NCBI GenBank assembly: GCA_022592445.1
Contig: JABYQR010000209.1
Span: forward strand, 17,366 to 81,365
Source: Cytidiella melzeri
Lineage: Eukaryota > Basidiomycota > Agaricomycetes > Polyporales > Irpicaceae
Direction of reading: 5' to 3'
DNA length: 64,000 nucleotides
Part shown: positions 51,419-63,503 of the stretch, piece by piece
How positions within the stretch are numbered: position 1 is the first letter of the stretch
How the letters are laid out: each line of letters begins with the position of its first letter
Translations under genes and position numbers: made by a program
Notes under the pieces: model-generated
Database searches by the model: none
Told to the model about the DNA's origin: nothing
The model's input: the letters and a program-made list of their open reading frames with translations, nothing else

Positions 51419-54400
51419 TTACATATTATTGTTATCGTTATTGGGCCCAAACGGCGATGCATGGGTCCAGCGCGAGAAGCGATTGAAGGATTGAGGCTCC
51501 GGAGGCCCTGAAGGGTGTGTTTGCTGGTTGATTGGTATGTCTTGAATGGTGTGTGACGGGTGCGGCAGCGGAAATGGTGTTTGCGTGTTTATGGTGTGTG
51601 TTGGGTGAGGAAAGGAGAATGTAGATTGGGATGGGGGCATGAATGCAGGTGGGAAGTAGGTAATTCCCCGGACTCAGAGATGTGAGGACCTGGCTGTGCT
51701 GCTGGCCAAGAAAGTGAACACTGCCACTGTGAATCAGCATATGCAGCACCAGTATAGCTCTCATGATGTTGAGATTGAGAGCTGGAAGCGATTGGATTAG
51801 CTTGAAAACCTCCGCCTGCTTGCTTCTGCCCACAGAAAATGAGAGCATGCACTATAATTGCAGGATCTGGAACTCACATCCATTTCTGTTACCTTGCGCT
51901 TTGCACCTCGTTTGGATGAGCTCCGTTGGGGTGTTTCAAATGGTCGTGCAGTCACAACCCTGCTATCTGCATGTCATGAAAACAATTATTAGTGTGTGTA
52001 TGGGTGTACCCTTACGCACTGGCACTTACCCCTGTTTGCTTCACTCTCTTGAGAGGCAAAAGGAGTGTAGGTACCTGGTAAAGGCTGTGTCACGACGTTG
52101 GACACATTGAACGCGGCTGGAGTGATCGGTGTTGTGATCCTTGTGGTGCTGGAAGGTGGAAGTGCAGCTTTTGATGCAGCTTTTCGAGCTCCCATGTGCT
52201 TCACAGCTGCTTTCCGCACTTCTAAAACTGCTGTGTCAGGGATAACTGGCTCAGCCCGTCGTAGCGATGAAGGAAGAGCTTTAGCAATCTGCTCGTAGTT
52301 GTGAATTGAGTAGATATTGAGTAAGAAGTGAGGTGTCTCTGCATGCTGAGCAATTTGCTTGGTACGATGCTCTGTGAAGGTGCGTTCTTGCCGAGTAGGA
52401 TGCAATGTCACTCCTATGCATTGGGAGTCCGAGTCTGTGCAATTGTGCTGGGTATTGACTGCACATATGATGTCCTGCAATAATCCCTGACTGAGCACAT
52501 ACAGCTGTACAATTGAGTTCAACATACCTGGAGTGTGAGAAGGGCAGTGTCTTGTGTCAAGGTCAGTCGAGGGACTCGAAGCTTCTCATGTCGTGTGTCC
52601 TCTATCTTGAACAGCTGAACAGAGATGTGAGAAACTTGGGAGACATTTTCCAGTGGCACCAGCATCTCAATAACACGTGCAAACTTGTACTAAGAGCAGG
52701 AGAAGATTCAATAATAGTGAAACATTTACCAAAACTAAGATAGCTCACCTGATTATCACCATACTTAACAAGAATATCTTTCCCAGTGACAGCTTTATCG
52801 CCGTTGATGAGAGTCATAGACTCAACCTTGAAGTAGCGTCGTGTGTCCAGTCCATGGGCAGCAAGTTGAGCTGAGGGTGAGCTGCTAGTGACTGTTGAGG
52901 AGTATGTTTGTGCCCATGTAACAGACATCGAATGTCTCTGCTGTGACTTGGGTAGGTGTGCAGATCCTAGCATAATTATCAGTATAGTCACAGAGATAGT
53001 GTAGCATCTTCAGAATCATACCAGAAATAACAGGCTTGGTTTCTTTATAACCCAGGTGTGCTTTCTCTTCTGGATGATCCCTCATGTAGTCCCGGACTCC
53101 ATGACCTGCAGATCTCCAAGTCTTCTTCTCGGCATCATACCAGAATCCACCAAGGGCCACATGCTTGACAGCGTCCTGTGCAGCAAAGGTCTTACAGGAG
53201 TCGTGACTGGGTGATTGCCGATTGCTGTGGATGCATGAAAGCCGGAATACGTGGTTGAAGCTCTCATAGCGTTCTGTCGAAAAGAGAATGGCAGGGCCAA
53301 AACGGCGGATGTATGCTGGAAGATGGACTAGGAAGTGGAATTTTGGCTTGGTGATGAGAATGCTCGGTGCACATTTTGCAGTGATATTGAGAAGGTCTTG
53401 AATGGTCCTAGATAGATGGGCCTACAGCAGCAATGAGATAGTGCAACACCATAAAATAAAATGAAACATGCCAAGTATACTTCTCGGTCCTCAATACTTG
53501 TATGCCAGAGAAGAACAACCAGTTCTCCAATCACATTCCATCCATCAAGTACATCCTGAGGAACTAGGTCATGAATGAGGAATGGCATTACTTGAGCAAG
53601 GCTCTTGAAATGCTTTCCAATAAGACCCCCACGGTAATGGCAGATGTATGCTGGAACAAACGCAGGGAGATTGAGGCCATGCACCGCGAGTGACTCCATT
53701 CGTGCTTCAAGTAAAGCAAGCGACTTTGCTTTTTCGATGATATGAACAGTCTGGCCCCAGAAGTACTTGACAACACCTAGCAGCACTGTGTGTAGTATCT
53801 CAGTAGGTGTATCCATGTGAATGTTAACTCCTTGAATGATATATGAGATCAATGGTAACATGAATATTGTGGAAACTGACCGGCTAGTCCAAGCAATGGG
53901 TTAATCCAGTCATCCACGGAATGTGGCTGAAGTAGGCGATCTAGCTCTGTCTCAAGCTGCTTTCGTATTGCATCCTCAGATGCCTGGGAATTGTCTGGCC
54001 GTGCCTTCCGAAGCTGTTTACCCATCTCAATCAAGGTATGAATGATGCTGTGAAGTCCTGAGTCCCAAACACCAGTGGCCTGACGTGCGCTGTCAACCTT
54101 GCTCTGAGCTCCAGGGAGAACAGACATGCTGAGCTGTCTTCGAATTTCTGCGTCTGTTTCATGTGGTGTTCGAAGTGGGCCTTCCTACAGTAGCACAAAA
54201 AATCAGGTTCCCAACCTTGACTCTTGAAAAGAAAATAGAGAGAAAGAAACATACAGAGAATAACTCAAGAAAGCCTTCTTCTGAGGCTTTATGAGCCTTG
54301 GTACCACCAACTTTGCAAGTTCGGCAAAAGAGATTACAACCAAGCCCGTTGTGACTGCATTCCTCTGCTTGCATGGGATTGTCGCCACCAAAAAAAAAGC

Positions 54401-55332
54401 CATATGGAAGCAACAAAACCTCTTCGTCATACTTGCAGTCCCAGGCCTCAACACCATTCTGGGCTGCTGAACTATTTGAGAAGTAAGTAAAAAGTACCAG
54501 TATAATTTTTCTGCAGCAGAATTCAGGACTGTACTTACTTTATGGAGTCACAGACAGCCTTTGCAAGCTCTATTGGAGACGCATGTGGTGACGATGAGAC
54601 AAACTTGACCGAGAATTCCTTTTCTATCATCTCCCGTGGCAAGTTTGCGTTAGAGGCGTAGACAACATGATGCTTGTTCCACTGCTTTGAAACATTGCCA
54701 GAAACATCATCGATGAACACGATGACTGGGACAGCGTAGCACATCCTGCCCTTGGCAAGTTGTCGAATGGGATTTGGCATTTTTTCGGCGTATTTCCGAG
54801 ACTCATCTGTGCAAATTAAGTTAAGTGAGAAAGTCACTAAGTGGGTTTATTGAGACATACCAGAGAACAGCTGGACATGTTCAGGATATGACCCATACAA
54901 TTTGTCAAAGGGAACCTTGAAGGTAGCCACAGGACATAGCATCTGTCGGTTGCTCACAACAAAACCACGCTATATTTAATCAACCAGTGAGCAAAAATAC
55001 ATCCAATTGAAGATGTACCTTACCTCAGTCCAAGAATCGCTACGGCCTAATGCTGTAAGTGTCTCTGGTGTGCCTCCAGCAGTTGGGATTGGGTCTCGTC
55101 GTGAACTACAACAATCCACAAAGAACCGCTCCGGTATAAAATATGAGCGTAGCGGCGTGCCATTGTGAGTGGAAGACCATTTGTGGGGCTCGGACACAAT
55201 AAGCACGTCACTTGGTCCTTGGGGCCTATAGACCACACTGTGTAGAAATTATTGACGTGTGTAGAGAAACAGAGCCAATCTCAAGTACGCACCTGTAGGG
55301 TCTAAGCCATAAGCTGGAGTATTTGCGGACAT
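51419..55332 (-). CDS. Large Tnp2-like (CACTA-superfamily) transposase gene
   Basis: ATG at 55330-55332, stop at 51419, more than ten GT-AG introns. Readable exons in order: YRPQGPSDVLIVSEPHKW; PIPTAGGTPETLTALGRSDS; VPVIVFIDDVSGNVSKQWNK; YASNANLPREMIEKEF; DNPMQAEECSHNGLGCNLFC then RTCKVGG; HMDTPTEILHTVLLGVVKYF; FLVHLPAYIRRFGPAILFST then ERYESFNHVFRLSC; then a Ser/Pro/Gln-rich C-terminus. This family is abundant in mushroom genomes, usually annotated only as hypothetical. The layout (D-D-rich VFIDDVSGN, a Cys-rich insertion, TPxEILH) resembles Tnp2/Plavaka transposases, so I read it as one. It appears largely intact, although no inverted terminal repeats were found around it. Confidence 0.6.
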
Positions 55333-55354
55333 GCTGACTGATGAGCAAAGGTAG

Positions 55355-55388
55355 CACAATCACAACGTAAGTTGGGTCAGATTGTGCA
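55355..55388. repeat. Short inverted repeat between divergent genes
   Basis: gcacaatc and gattgtgc arms of 8 bp around an 18-bp loop, just upstream of the Tnp2-like gene's ATG. It could be a regulatory palindrome or a remnant transposon end. Confidence 0.4.
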
Positions 55389-55609
55389 ATACAAGACTGT
55401 TTTACTCACCTTTTGCAATGTTTCTCAAGCTTCGTGCACACGTCGTAGAGAAAGGAGAGGACTGTACGAGCCCATCGATGCGTTTGAGATCGACGGAGAA
55501 GCGCACGTGACCGTGCGAACTCCCTTGGCGTTGGCTTTCTCCCCTCTGTCAACGTTTTGCTCAGCGTTGCCAGCCCTCTCCACATCTCCCACTCTCCTCC
55601 TCCTCGACC

Positions 55610-56371
55610 ATGGCGACCGTTCTCATGGTCAATGCTGGACCGCCCCAACACGGCGAAGGGGCTGACGACTTCCGCCGTGTTCCCTTGTGGATCAAAATCC
55701 ACGGCTTATCGCGCGCATTGGACTCCGTGGTAAGCTCATTGTTTAATTCACGCTTCGCTCGAACACTGACATCCTCACAGCCCCTCACAGTAACAGTTGC
55801 AGTGCCTCCTGAGGCTGCTGGTTTTCTCACGGCAACAGTGCGCCCCGCAAAGGTGAAAGGTGAAGAGGCCGATTGTGACTTTGCGGTCACCCTCCCACCG
55901 GTAAGTACATCGCGCCTTGCGTCGAGCGACATGCACCTCATACATTCAGCACAGGAGACCGACTCGGACTACCCGCTCACGTTTGCAACCACCCTCGATC
56001 ATTTCAACTGCGAGCCGTTCGCATCCTGGAAATCGCTCCTCGACGGCGTCGAGCGTTGGCTCCTCACAACCGTCTTGCACCGAACACATCCCCAGTGGTC
56101 GTGGGGTGTTTCGCTGTACTGGATGGCGTTCGTCGGCACCTACCCCGATTTTCCTGCTGGCCCCAACTGGCCTGATTGGAACACCGGCATTCCTTTCGAA
56201 GGCAGTTTCCTCGACTCCTGGATGGCGCGCTTCAAGCCGAAGCGTGCCCCTGGCCCAGCACAGAAGCTCCTACCTGAACCTGTAGCTGCACGTACGCGCG
56301 AGGAGATTCGCAGGGATATTTGGACGGAACTACAGGGGCAGCTCGCGTTGTATGATTGTACTTTGAATTAG
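55610..56371 (+). CDS. Small unrecognised protein, about 218 aa
   Basis: ATG at 55610 (accatgg context), stop TAG 56369-56371. Two GT-AG introns with strong gtaag donors: 55730-55780 (51 bp) and 55901-55954 (54 bp). Both are multiples of three and stop-free, so unspliced RNA would also code (253 aa). The protein starts with a short acidic lead, then LWIKIHGLSRAL, a beta-rich middle (PLTVTVAVPPEAAGFLTATV), a Trp-rich region (HPQWSWGVSLYWMAFVGTYP and NWPDWNTGIP) and a basic end. No signal peptide or known domain. Divergent from the Tnp2-like gene. A host gene of unknown role. Confidence 0.65.
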   Translation: MATVLMVNAGPPQHGEGADDFRRVPLWIKIHGLSRALDSVVSSLFNSRFARTLTSSQPLTVTVAVPPEAAGFLTATVRPAKVKGEEADCDFAVTLPPVSTSRLASSDMHLIHSAQETDSDYPLTFATTLDHFNCEPFASWKSLLDGVERWLLTTVLHRTHPQWSWGVSLYWMAFVGTYPDFPAGPNWPDWNTGIPFEGSFLDSWMARFKPKRAPGPAQKLLPEPVAARTREEIRRDIWTELQGQLALYDCTLN

Positions 56372-56926
56372 CTGTATTTACAAGTTGTTGTTGTTTCGAA
56401 TATGTCATTTGTTCATTCCGCGCTGTCCATCCCAGCTCAAGCAAAGTGAGATCAAAATGTCTATTGCCCGAGTCTCTCGCGGCTTCTGCTCGCACTGTGC
56501 ATGTTCAATCACACATAATATGGTGGTCAGATAGTTGAACTGTGCATATAATGATAATTATGTACGCTGGATGTCCATTATTGCTGGTCTAGATAAACTG
56601 GCTATAGACAGATTATATGATGGGCTGGTTGTCGGAGCGACGTTTCACACCCATCTCAGTGATGTTTATTTTTTTCGTCGCACGCCCATCCCTCAAACCG
56701 CCACATTCCCTCCTTTCGTCGCCGCGACGACATACGCCGCGCTCATATCCGCCCGACATCGCATTCGCTTGGGAGTGTAGCGCCTTGCTGGTGGACGCGA
56801 CCTGTCACATATCACGTCGAATGTGACACTCCCACATTTTCTCAGTCCAATAGTATGTGTAGAAACGTCCGAGAAATAATCCTGCAAATTCCACAAGTAA
56901 GCAAGTAGCAAAAATACATGGATACA
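56372..56926. other. Convergent 3' ends; no gene
   Basis: Between the stop codons of the preceding plus-strand gene and the minus-strand BTB gene. AT-rich around 56520-56620; no supported ORF. Confidence 0.5.
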
Positions 56927-58161
56927 TCAGCCCCAATTAGGGACTTCAAGCTCAAACCACTCAGGCAGCCTCCTCCAGAACTCTTCCCTCGCAGCCTCGA
57001 CGACAGCCGCATATTCCAGCCTACAAGCCTCACATGCGCGGACCGTTGCACGATTATCTAATCCAGGCAAGTCATCCCGCGTTTGCATGAGCAAGCTGTC
57101 CGATATCGCATACAGTGGATCTGAGTTGCGATTGAGCACGAGCCCATTGACGTCCCGAATCAGAGCATAAGTAACGGCTTCGTAGGCCACTTGACATCGT
57201 CGCTTGCGAGCAGGCTGGAGTTCTGCCCTGTTGTGACACCATTCAGAGGCCACACGTCCTTCCAATTCCTTGACGATGAACGTGGAAAAGTACCGAGCAG
57301 CTTGCTCTTTGCCTCGAAAGACCCTAAACAAATCCTCCTGTGATAGGTAGTGCACAACGCCTGTGTCCTGGTCCGTATAACCTGCAGATAGCTGACTGGG
57401 AAGATATCGCGATAAATCGTAGAAAGCCGATGGTAGTAATTCTGGCACGTTCGTCTGTCTGGCAAGGTCCACAACAGCACTACCAAATGTGTAAGTGGCA
57501 TCAAAGGAAGTGCATGTTGTTTTCAGAGCTTACATGGGATGAGCCATTGAATCACGAGGGGAATAGACGCCGTCGGTATCCGTCGCATTCTTCTCTCGAA
57601 TCTCCCACTGAGGAAGACTCATTGTCCATGTAGCTTGAAATAGGCCGATGATTTCGCTGCGAACAGTGGCCGCTTCATAAATGGTTGCCAGCCTCAAAAG
57701 AGCAGAAGCGATGGGGAATGGCGTAACATCCGTTTGCTTGATTAGACTGGGTATTTCGCGTGAATGTTCACTATCAGATATGAAATAGAAGAGAATATAC
57801 AGGAGTGGAACACGTACCCATAGATCGCCTTCAGAAAGATATACATCTCGCCTGGCATGTGGGGGAGAACGAGCGCCGGTCGTCCCTCTATCCTTTGGCT
57901 AGTGTCGTCCTTGAACGCGGCCTCCACCATCCGCTTGAGAATGGTCGAGTGGAGAGACAGCAGGCTCAGGTGTACCAAGAAGTACTGGCGTCCGCAGAGA
58001 ATTGCCACACTGCCATCCACAAAGCACAATTCCGGGTGACGGATAGGGACCTCGAACTCTGTCGATTTATGATTTGCAAAGGCATCGGTGCAGGGATTCG
58101 GAGTGTGCGCATTGGAGCTGAAGTCCACTTCATAGAGATTCATCAACGGACTCAGAGACAT
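56927..58161 (-). CDS. BTB/POZ-domain protein
   Basis: Minus strand, three exons: 58161-57818, 57746-57534, 57479-56927; 369 aa. The start chosen is ATG 58161 (MSLSPLMNLYEV). Residues about 38-115 carry a BTB/POZ fold in the form common in mushroom genomes: HPELCFVDGSVAILCGRQYF, then LVHLSLLSLHSTILKRM, then LVLPHMPGEMYIFLKAIYG. The rest is helical (FPIASALLRLATIYEA, then VDLARQTNVPELLPSAFYDL) with a small Cys pair CEACRLEY near the end. BTB domains dimerise and often act as adaptors for cullin-3 ubiquitin ligases or in transcription. The large Agaricomycete families are mostly uncharacterised, so the partner is unknown. Splice junctions keep frame exactly and the gene looks intact. Confidence 0.85.
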
Positions 58162-58688
58162 GGTAAGCAGCGTGAGTGGGAAGACCGTGAGGTGCGAAAG
58201 TCCAACGAATGCGAAATAAGCCATGCAGCAAGTCAGCCTACTGAGCTATTTGACCATGGCCGTCTGTCAGCCTCGCCGCTTTGCCTTCCGCTGTATCTTG
58301 AACGCATTGAGCATACCATCTGGATCATGTAAGACTGAATGAACACACCTGTATCACGCATGTCTTGAGCAGTTCTGGTACCGGCCGACGAAGGACACGC
58401 TCACGTAGCTGGTGATGCAGATTAAATGTTCACTGTGGACATCGACGTCTTGTTTGCGGTATTTCCTGTAATTTCTGCGTTATAGCTCTGAGACGTCGTA
58501 ACATATGAAAGAGTCGTTTAAGTGTCAAACTTGTCGTCCTTGAGTGAAGCTAGTGACGGCCCATCGTGGGAACGTTGTTGAACCTTGATTTCGGAGGTCT
58601 CCCCTCACGCAAATCACAGATCTCTCTTACTCTCAACACACAACCAACTGCTCGCTACAGAACATAGCGACAGAACAACGCATTGACC
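58162..58688. other. Shared upstream region of two divergent genes
   Basis: About 530 bp between the BTB gene and the RGG-box gene. A C/T-rich stretch with ctctcttactctcaac lies near 58622, just before the latter's ATG. No ORF supported. Confidence 0.5.
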
Positions 58689-60673
58689 ATGTCGACACCA
58701 AGTACTCCATTGTCTCCCGCTACACGTCTTGTCCCCGGCGCACCTCCTCCCGCCGCTGTCGCAAAATCACAGAAGAAAAAGAAGAGCAAATCAGCAAAGA
58801 AAACTTCTGAGCACGGAGAAGAGCATGTCGATGTACCTGACACCCAGGCGGCGGCCTTGATTAATCATGCACCGTCGGAAGGCGAGATCAAGGATGGTTC
58901 CGTTGCCCCAGAGCTCATTGTCCGATCGACCAGCACAAGACCAGTGTCCCCGGCTGCGAATGAAAAGGAGCTCAGGCCAAGTGCGTTGGTGGACATGTTG
59001 AATAAAAGAGTAAAGGCGACAAACAAGAAAATCGTGCGCACTCGTCCTTTGTATTCATTGAATGACGTCTGCCCTTGCACCAGTCTCCTGACACGCATGT
59101 TGTCAGACTCGGATACAGAGCTACTCGACTACACCGATAGAGAGACTCAACGACGACCAAGTGCGATCCCTGAAAGTCCTTCCAGTTCTTGAAGGTGTTG
59201 TCAAAGAGTTGGAGGAAGTTAAAAAGGCTGTCGAGGTGCGCTCCTTGCTTTGACTACATTCGCAGAGAATCCAGGTACTCATTCTCACACCTAGGTTCAT
59301 GAGGCAGAGATAGCTCAAGAAGTTGCTGCTATACGTGCTGAAGCAGAAAGGGCCGAGGAGGAACGAGTACAGGACGCGGTCGCGTCTGCTATCGTAAGGA
59401 CACAACTCACTGCGATGTTCGGGATTTATTGCTAACGCCACAGCAGAGCCTACATCGGTTAAAGACGGCGGACCTTCTATCGATTGTCTCTTTACAGGGT
59501 GCGCTTACAAGTGGAGACTCTGTGGCCCTGGCGATGGGTCTTTCTGAAGGAGAAGCTTATGCAGTCTTCTCTGCCGTTGAGAGTCTACTGGGTAATGATT
59601 CTGAGAAGAAAGCTGAGGTCATTAGAGGCTTCCTCTCCGGCGAAGGAAACTACCAGGGTGTCTCATGTGAGCGTTTCCATGTGTCTCTCTCCAATAAGAG
59701 CTGAACCAGAGCAGATTCCCGCCTCCTTGAGATCACACAACTCTTCACCAATCCTCCTCCGTCTGTGGAGCCTGCTTCAGTAGAACCCCAAGTGGTCGTT
59801 GAATTCATAATCCCCGAGGAACCAGCTCAGGAAGACGTAGTAATCCAAGGCGTGCCAGCGTCTGCGGGCGTTGGCTCGAGCTTCACATTTGTGCAGGAGG
59901 ACGAGCTCGAGGGCGAAGATCAAGAGGATCAAGAGCCCAGCGATGACGATGTCGAGATCATTCAGAATGTCACCGAGGTCACAGCTAATGGCCACAGCTT
60001 CGTTCAGGAAACTGTCACAATAACAACAACGCAAGAGGTGGGTAATCTACTAGTCTTGAAACAGCAAGCCAGTCACTAACGGATTCACTCTGTATAGGTA
60101 TCAGCAGCAAACGACAATGTTGGGATAAATTGGGCCGACGAGGAAGACCAAGGTCTTCCTCCTATTTCCTCATTACATGACAGATTTGGTTCTTCATCCA
60201 CAGGCACCCCCGCTCCCGCTCCCGAACCTCTCCCTGAAACACCGACAGCACCTATGAACGGCGAACACACTGAGAACGGGTTCCAAGCGGCGCACCGCGG
60301 ACGCGGACGTGGGCGCGGAGGTCGCGGTGGTGAACGTGGCTCATTCAGAGGACATCGCGGAGGCGAACGCGGTCATTTCCGTGGTGGTGATCGTGGTGAA
60401 CGTGGCGGTCGCGGATGGCGAGGTGACCGTGAAGGTGAACGTGGCGGCTGGCGAGGTAGTGATCGAGGCGGAGAGCGCGGAAATTGGCGTGGTAGGTCAA
60501 ACGAGGAATGGCGTGGCAGAGATGGAGAGCACCGAGGACGGGGACGCGGGCGTGGACGAGGTATGTCTTGTCGCTATTTACATCAGCTACAGTTGTTTTA
60601 CAACGGGATCTTTTTAGGCGGCTTCCAGGAAGCTCGCGGCGGATCTGGAGGGCCACCACCGGTCGCTGCATGA
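58689..60673 (+). CDS. Coiled-coil and RGG-box protein (RNA-binding type)
   Basis: Seven exons: 58689-59033, 59107-59235, 59295-59393, 59444-59666, 59715-60037, 60098-60560, 60618-60673, all GT-AG. The N-terminus is low-complexity with a Lys run (KSQKKKKSKSAKK). Next come VDMLNKRVKATNKKITRIQS and a coiled coil (LEGVVKELEEVKKAVEVHEA, then EIAQEVAAIRAEAERAEEER). An acidic stretch follows (QEDELEGEDQEDQEPSDDD), then WADEEDQGLPPI, then about 110 residues of RGG/RGRG repeats. The order resembles caprin-like RNA-binding proteins of RNP granules, which is an analogy only. The RGG tail should bind RNA and be a target for arginine methylation. Start ATG 58689 is chosen because the TTG six bases earlier is not a normal start. 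Confidence 0.85.
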
Positions 60674-61161
60674 TCTGCGCTACTGCTTAGCTGACATTTC
60701 GTCAGCTCAAAAGAGACCGATGCCGGTACGAGCGAAGGAGAGGATGGTACCGTGAGATTATGTCTTGAAATAGCGGTGGCATCAATGGTCTCGCTGTGTT
60801 GATAGTGTTGTGCTCCCATTTGCAGCAACTGTACCTAATATCTTGCCTCCGTGTACAAATTTCTTCCAGCGTGCTCTGCCTTTCTTTGACTCTCATCCTG
60901 CCGAAGACTGGCCGCAACCTCGGTTGACGGACATGGGTGGATGCGGGCCGAACTGTCTGGCGCGTCTTGCCACGTGGGACTGAAACCTGGTTCAAGCCCG
61001 TCGAGGGTCACAGACGGTGCACACTGCAGCACACTTTCCTCCATCCACCCTGTCATAAAGTCGTATACCCTCCACCTTTCTTGCTCCAGTCATCTTCCTG
61101 CAAGTCCCCAGACTCACCTACTTCTATGAGTGCACATTCCTAGACTTTTTTTTACAGCAAG
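60674..61161. other. Intergenic, promoter of the carrier gene
   Basis: About 490 bp; no ORF supported. A cttttttttta tract precedes the carrier ATG by about 8 bp. Confidence 0.5.
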
Positions 61162-62619
61162 ATGACATCACCAGCCTCGGAGAGTACACGACCTTCGCAG
61201 CACGTAGAGACTAGCACGAGCGTCGCGGTCGCTGCAGTTGTCGAAGATAGCCAGAAAAAGGTTGACAGACCTTTTTTGAGTCCCCAGATCATGTCGTACT
61301 TCATCGCTGGCGGAGTCGCCGGAGCCACGTCGCGTACGGTGGTCAGTCCGCTAGAACGGCTAAAAATCATACAGTGCGTCTCCAGTCTCTCTGTGTAACG
61401 ATTATAACGTTTCCAAAATTCAGGCAAGTCCAACCTCCAGGGGACGGGCAGTACAAGGGAGTATGGCCCAGCTTGACTCGAATGTGGAAGGAGGAGGGCT
61501 TCAAAGGCTTCATGAGAGGCAACGGCATTAACTGCCTACGCATCATACCGTACAGGTAATTGACATCTTGTTACTGTGTTCAGTATTCAACGCGAAAAGT
61601 TCACCTACTATTCACAATTTCCAAGCGCCGTTCAATTCACAGCATACGAACAACTAAAGAAAGTAAGCAGACTCCATGTGCATCGCCCATGAAGACTGAC
61701 CGTTTGACCCAAGTGTTCAAGTGGTTCACCAATTACGGGGCGAAACAACTAGATACCCCGACACGTCTGGTGAGCGGCGCCCTCGCGGGCATCACATCCG
61801 TATGTACGTAGATTTACATCCATGTCACCCGAACCCGCACATCGCTGAGTGTCAACTAGGTACAACCTATCCTCTTGACCTTGTCCGCTCCCGCCTATCC
61901 ATTGCGACCGCGTCAATACCGGCACATATGTCACTATCACAGGCTACCTCAACCGCGACGACACCGTCGTTAGCATCTGGACATCACTCTTCAGCCCGTA
62001 CGGCGGCCGCGGCGGTATCACGGACGGGAGGTGTGGCGCAGGCATTCACGTCTGCAGATCTGACCGTCTGGGGCATGACAATGAAGGTAATGAGAGATGA
62101 AGGCGGCGCGCGCGCCTTATATAGAGGCCTGATACCAACAGCCATGGGTGTGGCTCCTTACGTTGGTGAGTAGCAGCATCTGCGTTTGTTCGCGACGCTG
62201 AACAGATGGATTGACAGGCATCAATTTTGCTGCATATGAAGCATTGCGTGGGGTCATCACACCTCCAGGAAAGAGTAGCGTTGTGCGGAAATTGACCTGC
62301 GGAGCGCTTGCAGGGTCGGTGTCACAAACGCTGACATATCCTTTCGACGTTCTGCGACGGAAGATGCAGGTGACGGGTATGGATGCGCTGGGCGTTAAAT
62401 ATAACGGTGCCATGGACGCGCTGTTTAGCATCATGCGAACAGAGGGCATCAAAGGGCTTTACAGAGGGCTAGGGCCAAACCTGCGTAAGTCTCTCGACCG
62501 TGTTGCTTTGTTGCTAGTGGCTGATACTTCACGTGAATATTCTAGTCAAAGTCGCCCCTAGTATTGCCACATCGTTCTTCACGTACGAGCTAGTGAAGGA
62601 TCTTCTTGGAGCTTCGTGA
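61162..62619 (+). CDS. Mitochondrial carrier family protein (YPR011C/SLC25A42-like)
   Basis: Seven exons: 61162-61373, 61424-61555, 61626-61662, 61695-61803, 61860-62165, 62218-62484, 62546-62619; 378 aa. All three carrier repeats are present, with signature motifs PLERLK, PLDLVR and PFDVLRRK closing odd helices, and matching EGFKGFMRGNG, EGGARALYRGL and EGIKGLYRGLG loops. Six transmembrane helices in the inner mitochondrial membrane are expected. The first repeat (FIAGGVAGATSRTVVSPLER, then YKGVWPSLTRMWKEEGF, then NGINCLRIIPY) is closest in my memory to yeast YPR011C (APS/PAPS carrier) and SLC25A42 (CoA). The substrate is therefore likely a nucleotide or CoA-type compound, not settled. A Ser/Ala/Thr-rich loop of about 50 residues lies in the second repeat. 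The exon 4 acceptor (aag, 61694) was chosen to keep frame. Confidence 0.9.
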
Positions 62620-63503
62620 GCGCAGAAAGTGATCATCTTCACCTAGTGTGGGCGAGTCCTGCCGGTATCATCCGACCGTAGGATGGAGACGAAGAGAAGA
62701 GAAGGACGTGGTGAGGCACTTGGTGCAAAGGGCAATGTTGAATAGTTCGCTGTAGACTTGTAGTGGACCTGCAGGAGCTGTAGGATAGATTAGAGTGTAT
62801 ACATTTCTATCAGAGATCTGTGCATGAGGGAGTCGTGGTTTAGCAAATGAACGTGGACGTTGGTATCAATGAATCAACAAGACATTCATGGCCTGTGATC
62901 ATCTTGTGCGATGGTTGCCGCTGCTAAGTACCACAGCATGCGGCCACACAAAGAGATGGAACAAAGCGTGCAATTTATGTAACTCTCACTGGCAGGTACG
63001 GCGGGAGGCATGAGTCCGGAGAGTGTCAGTGGGACGCTGGCTACGGCGCTTAACCGGCGAGCCGGCCACCGCTACTCCGCTCGCTCCTACCAACGACCTT
63101 TTCCATCTCAAACATTGTTTCTAACAACCACGACAGCCTCAACCACGGCCACCACGCACACGGAAAAGGTTATAAGGCAGAACATCTGTCTGCAGCCTCG
63201 CAGTCTTTTTCTATGCCGTCGTGAGAGTCACAATACTGCACCGGATCGTCGTTCGACGCGGGTAATTCAAGTATAGGTACGCCCCACCTCGCTGCATCCT
63301 CATTCCTTTCCGATGAGATTCTATCACCTTGAACCACAAACTTGCGTTCTTCCAGATCTCTAACACCGACATCACAGCGCACGACGAACAATCCCCTTTT
63401 CACAAAGAGGGTGATCAGTGGCACATACACCTCAAGGCAGTCTGCAGGTCGAAGGCTGGGCCACATACGTTTCAGCCAATACCCCCTTGCTATTTGCACA
63501 ACA
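62620..63503. other. Intergenic, about 880 bp; no gene seen
   Basis: Short frames (63010-63276 plus, 63170-63667 minus) have no domain and lack exon-like borders. Probably 3' and 5' untranslated regions and promoter. Confidence 0.5.

Noticed and set aside
51419..55332. KDZ (Kyakuja-Dileera-Zisupton) transposase
   Set aside because: No CxC-type domain or KDZ signature could be read; the exon motifs are nearer to the Tnp2/Plavaka layout.
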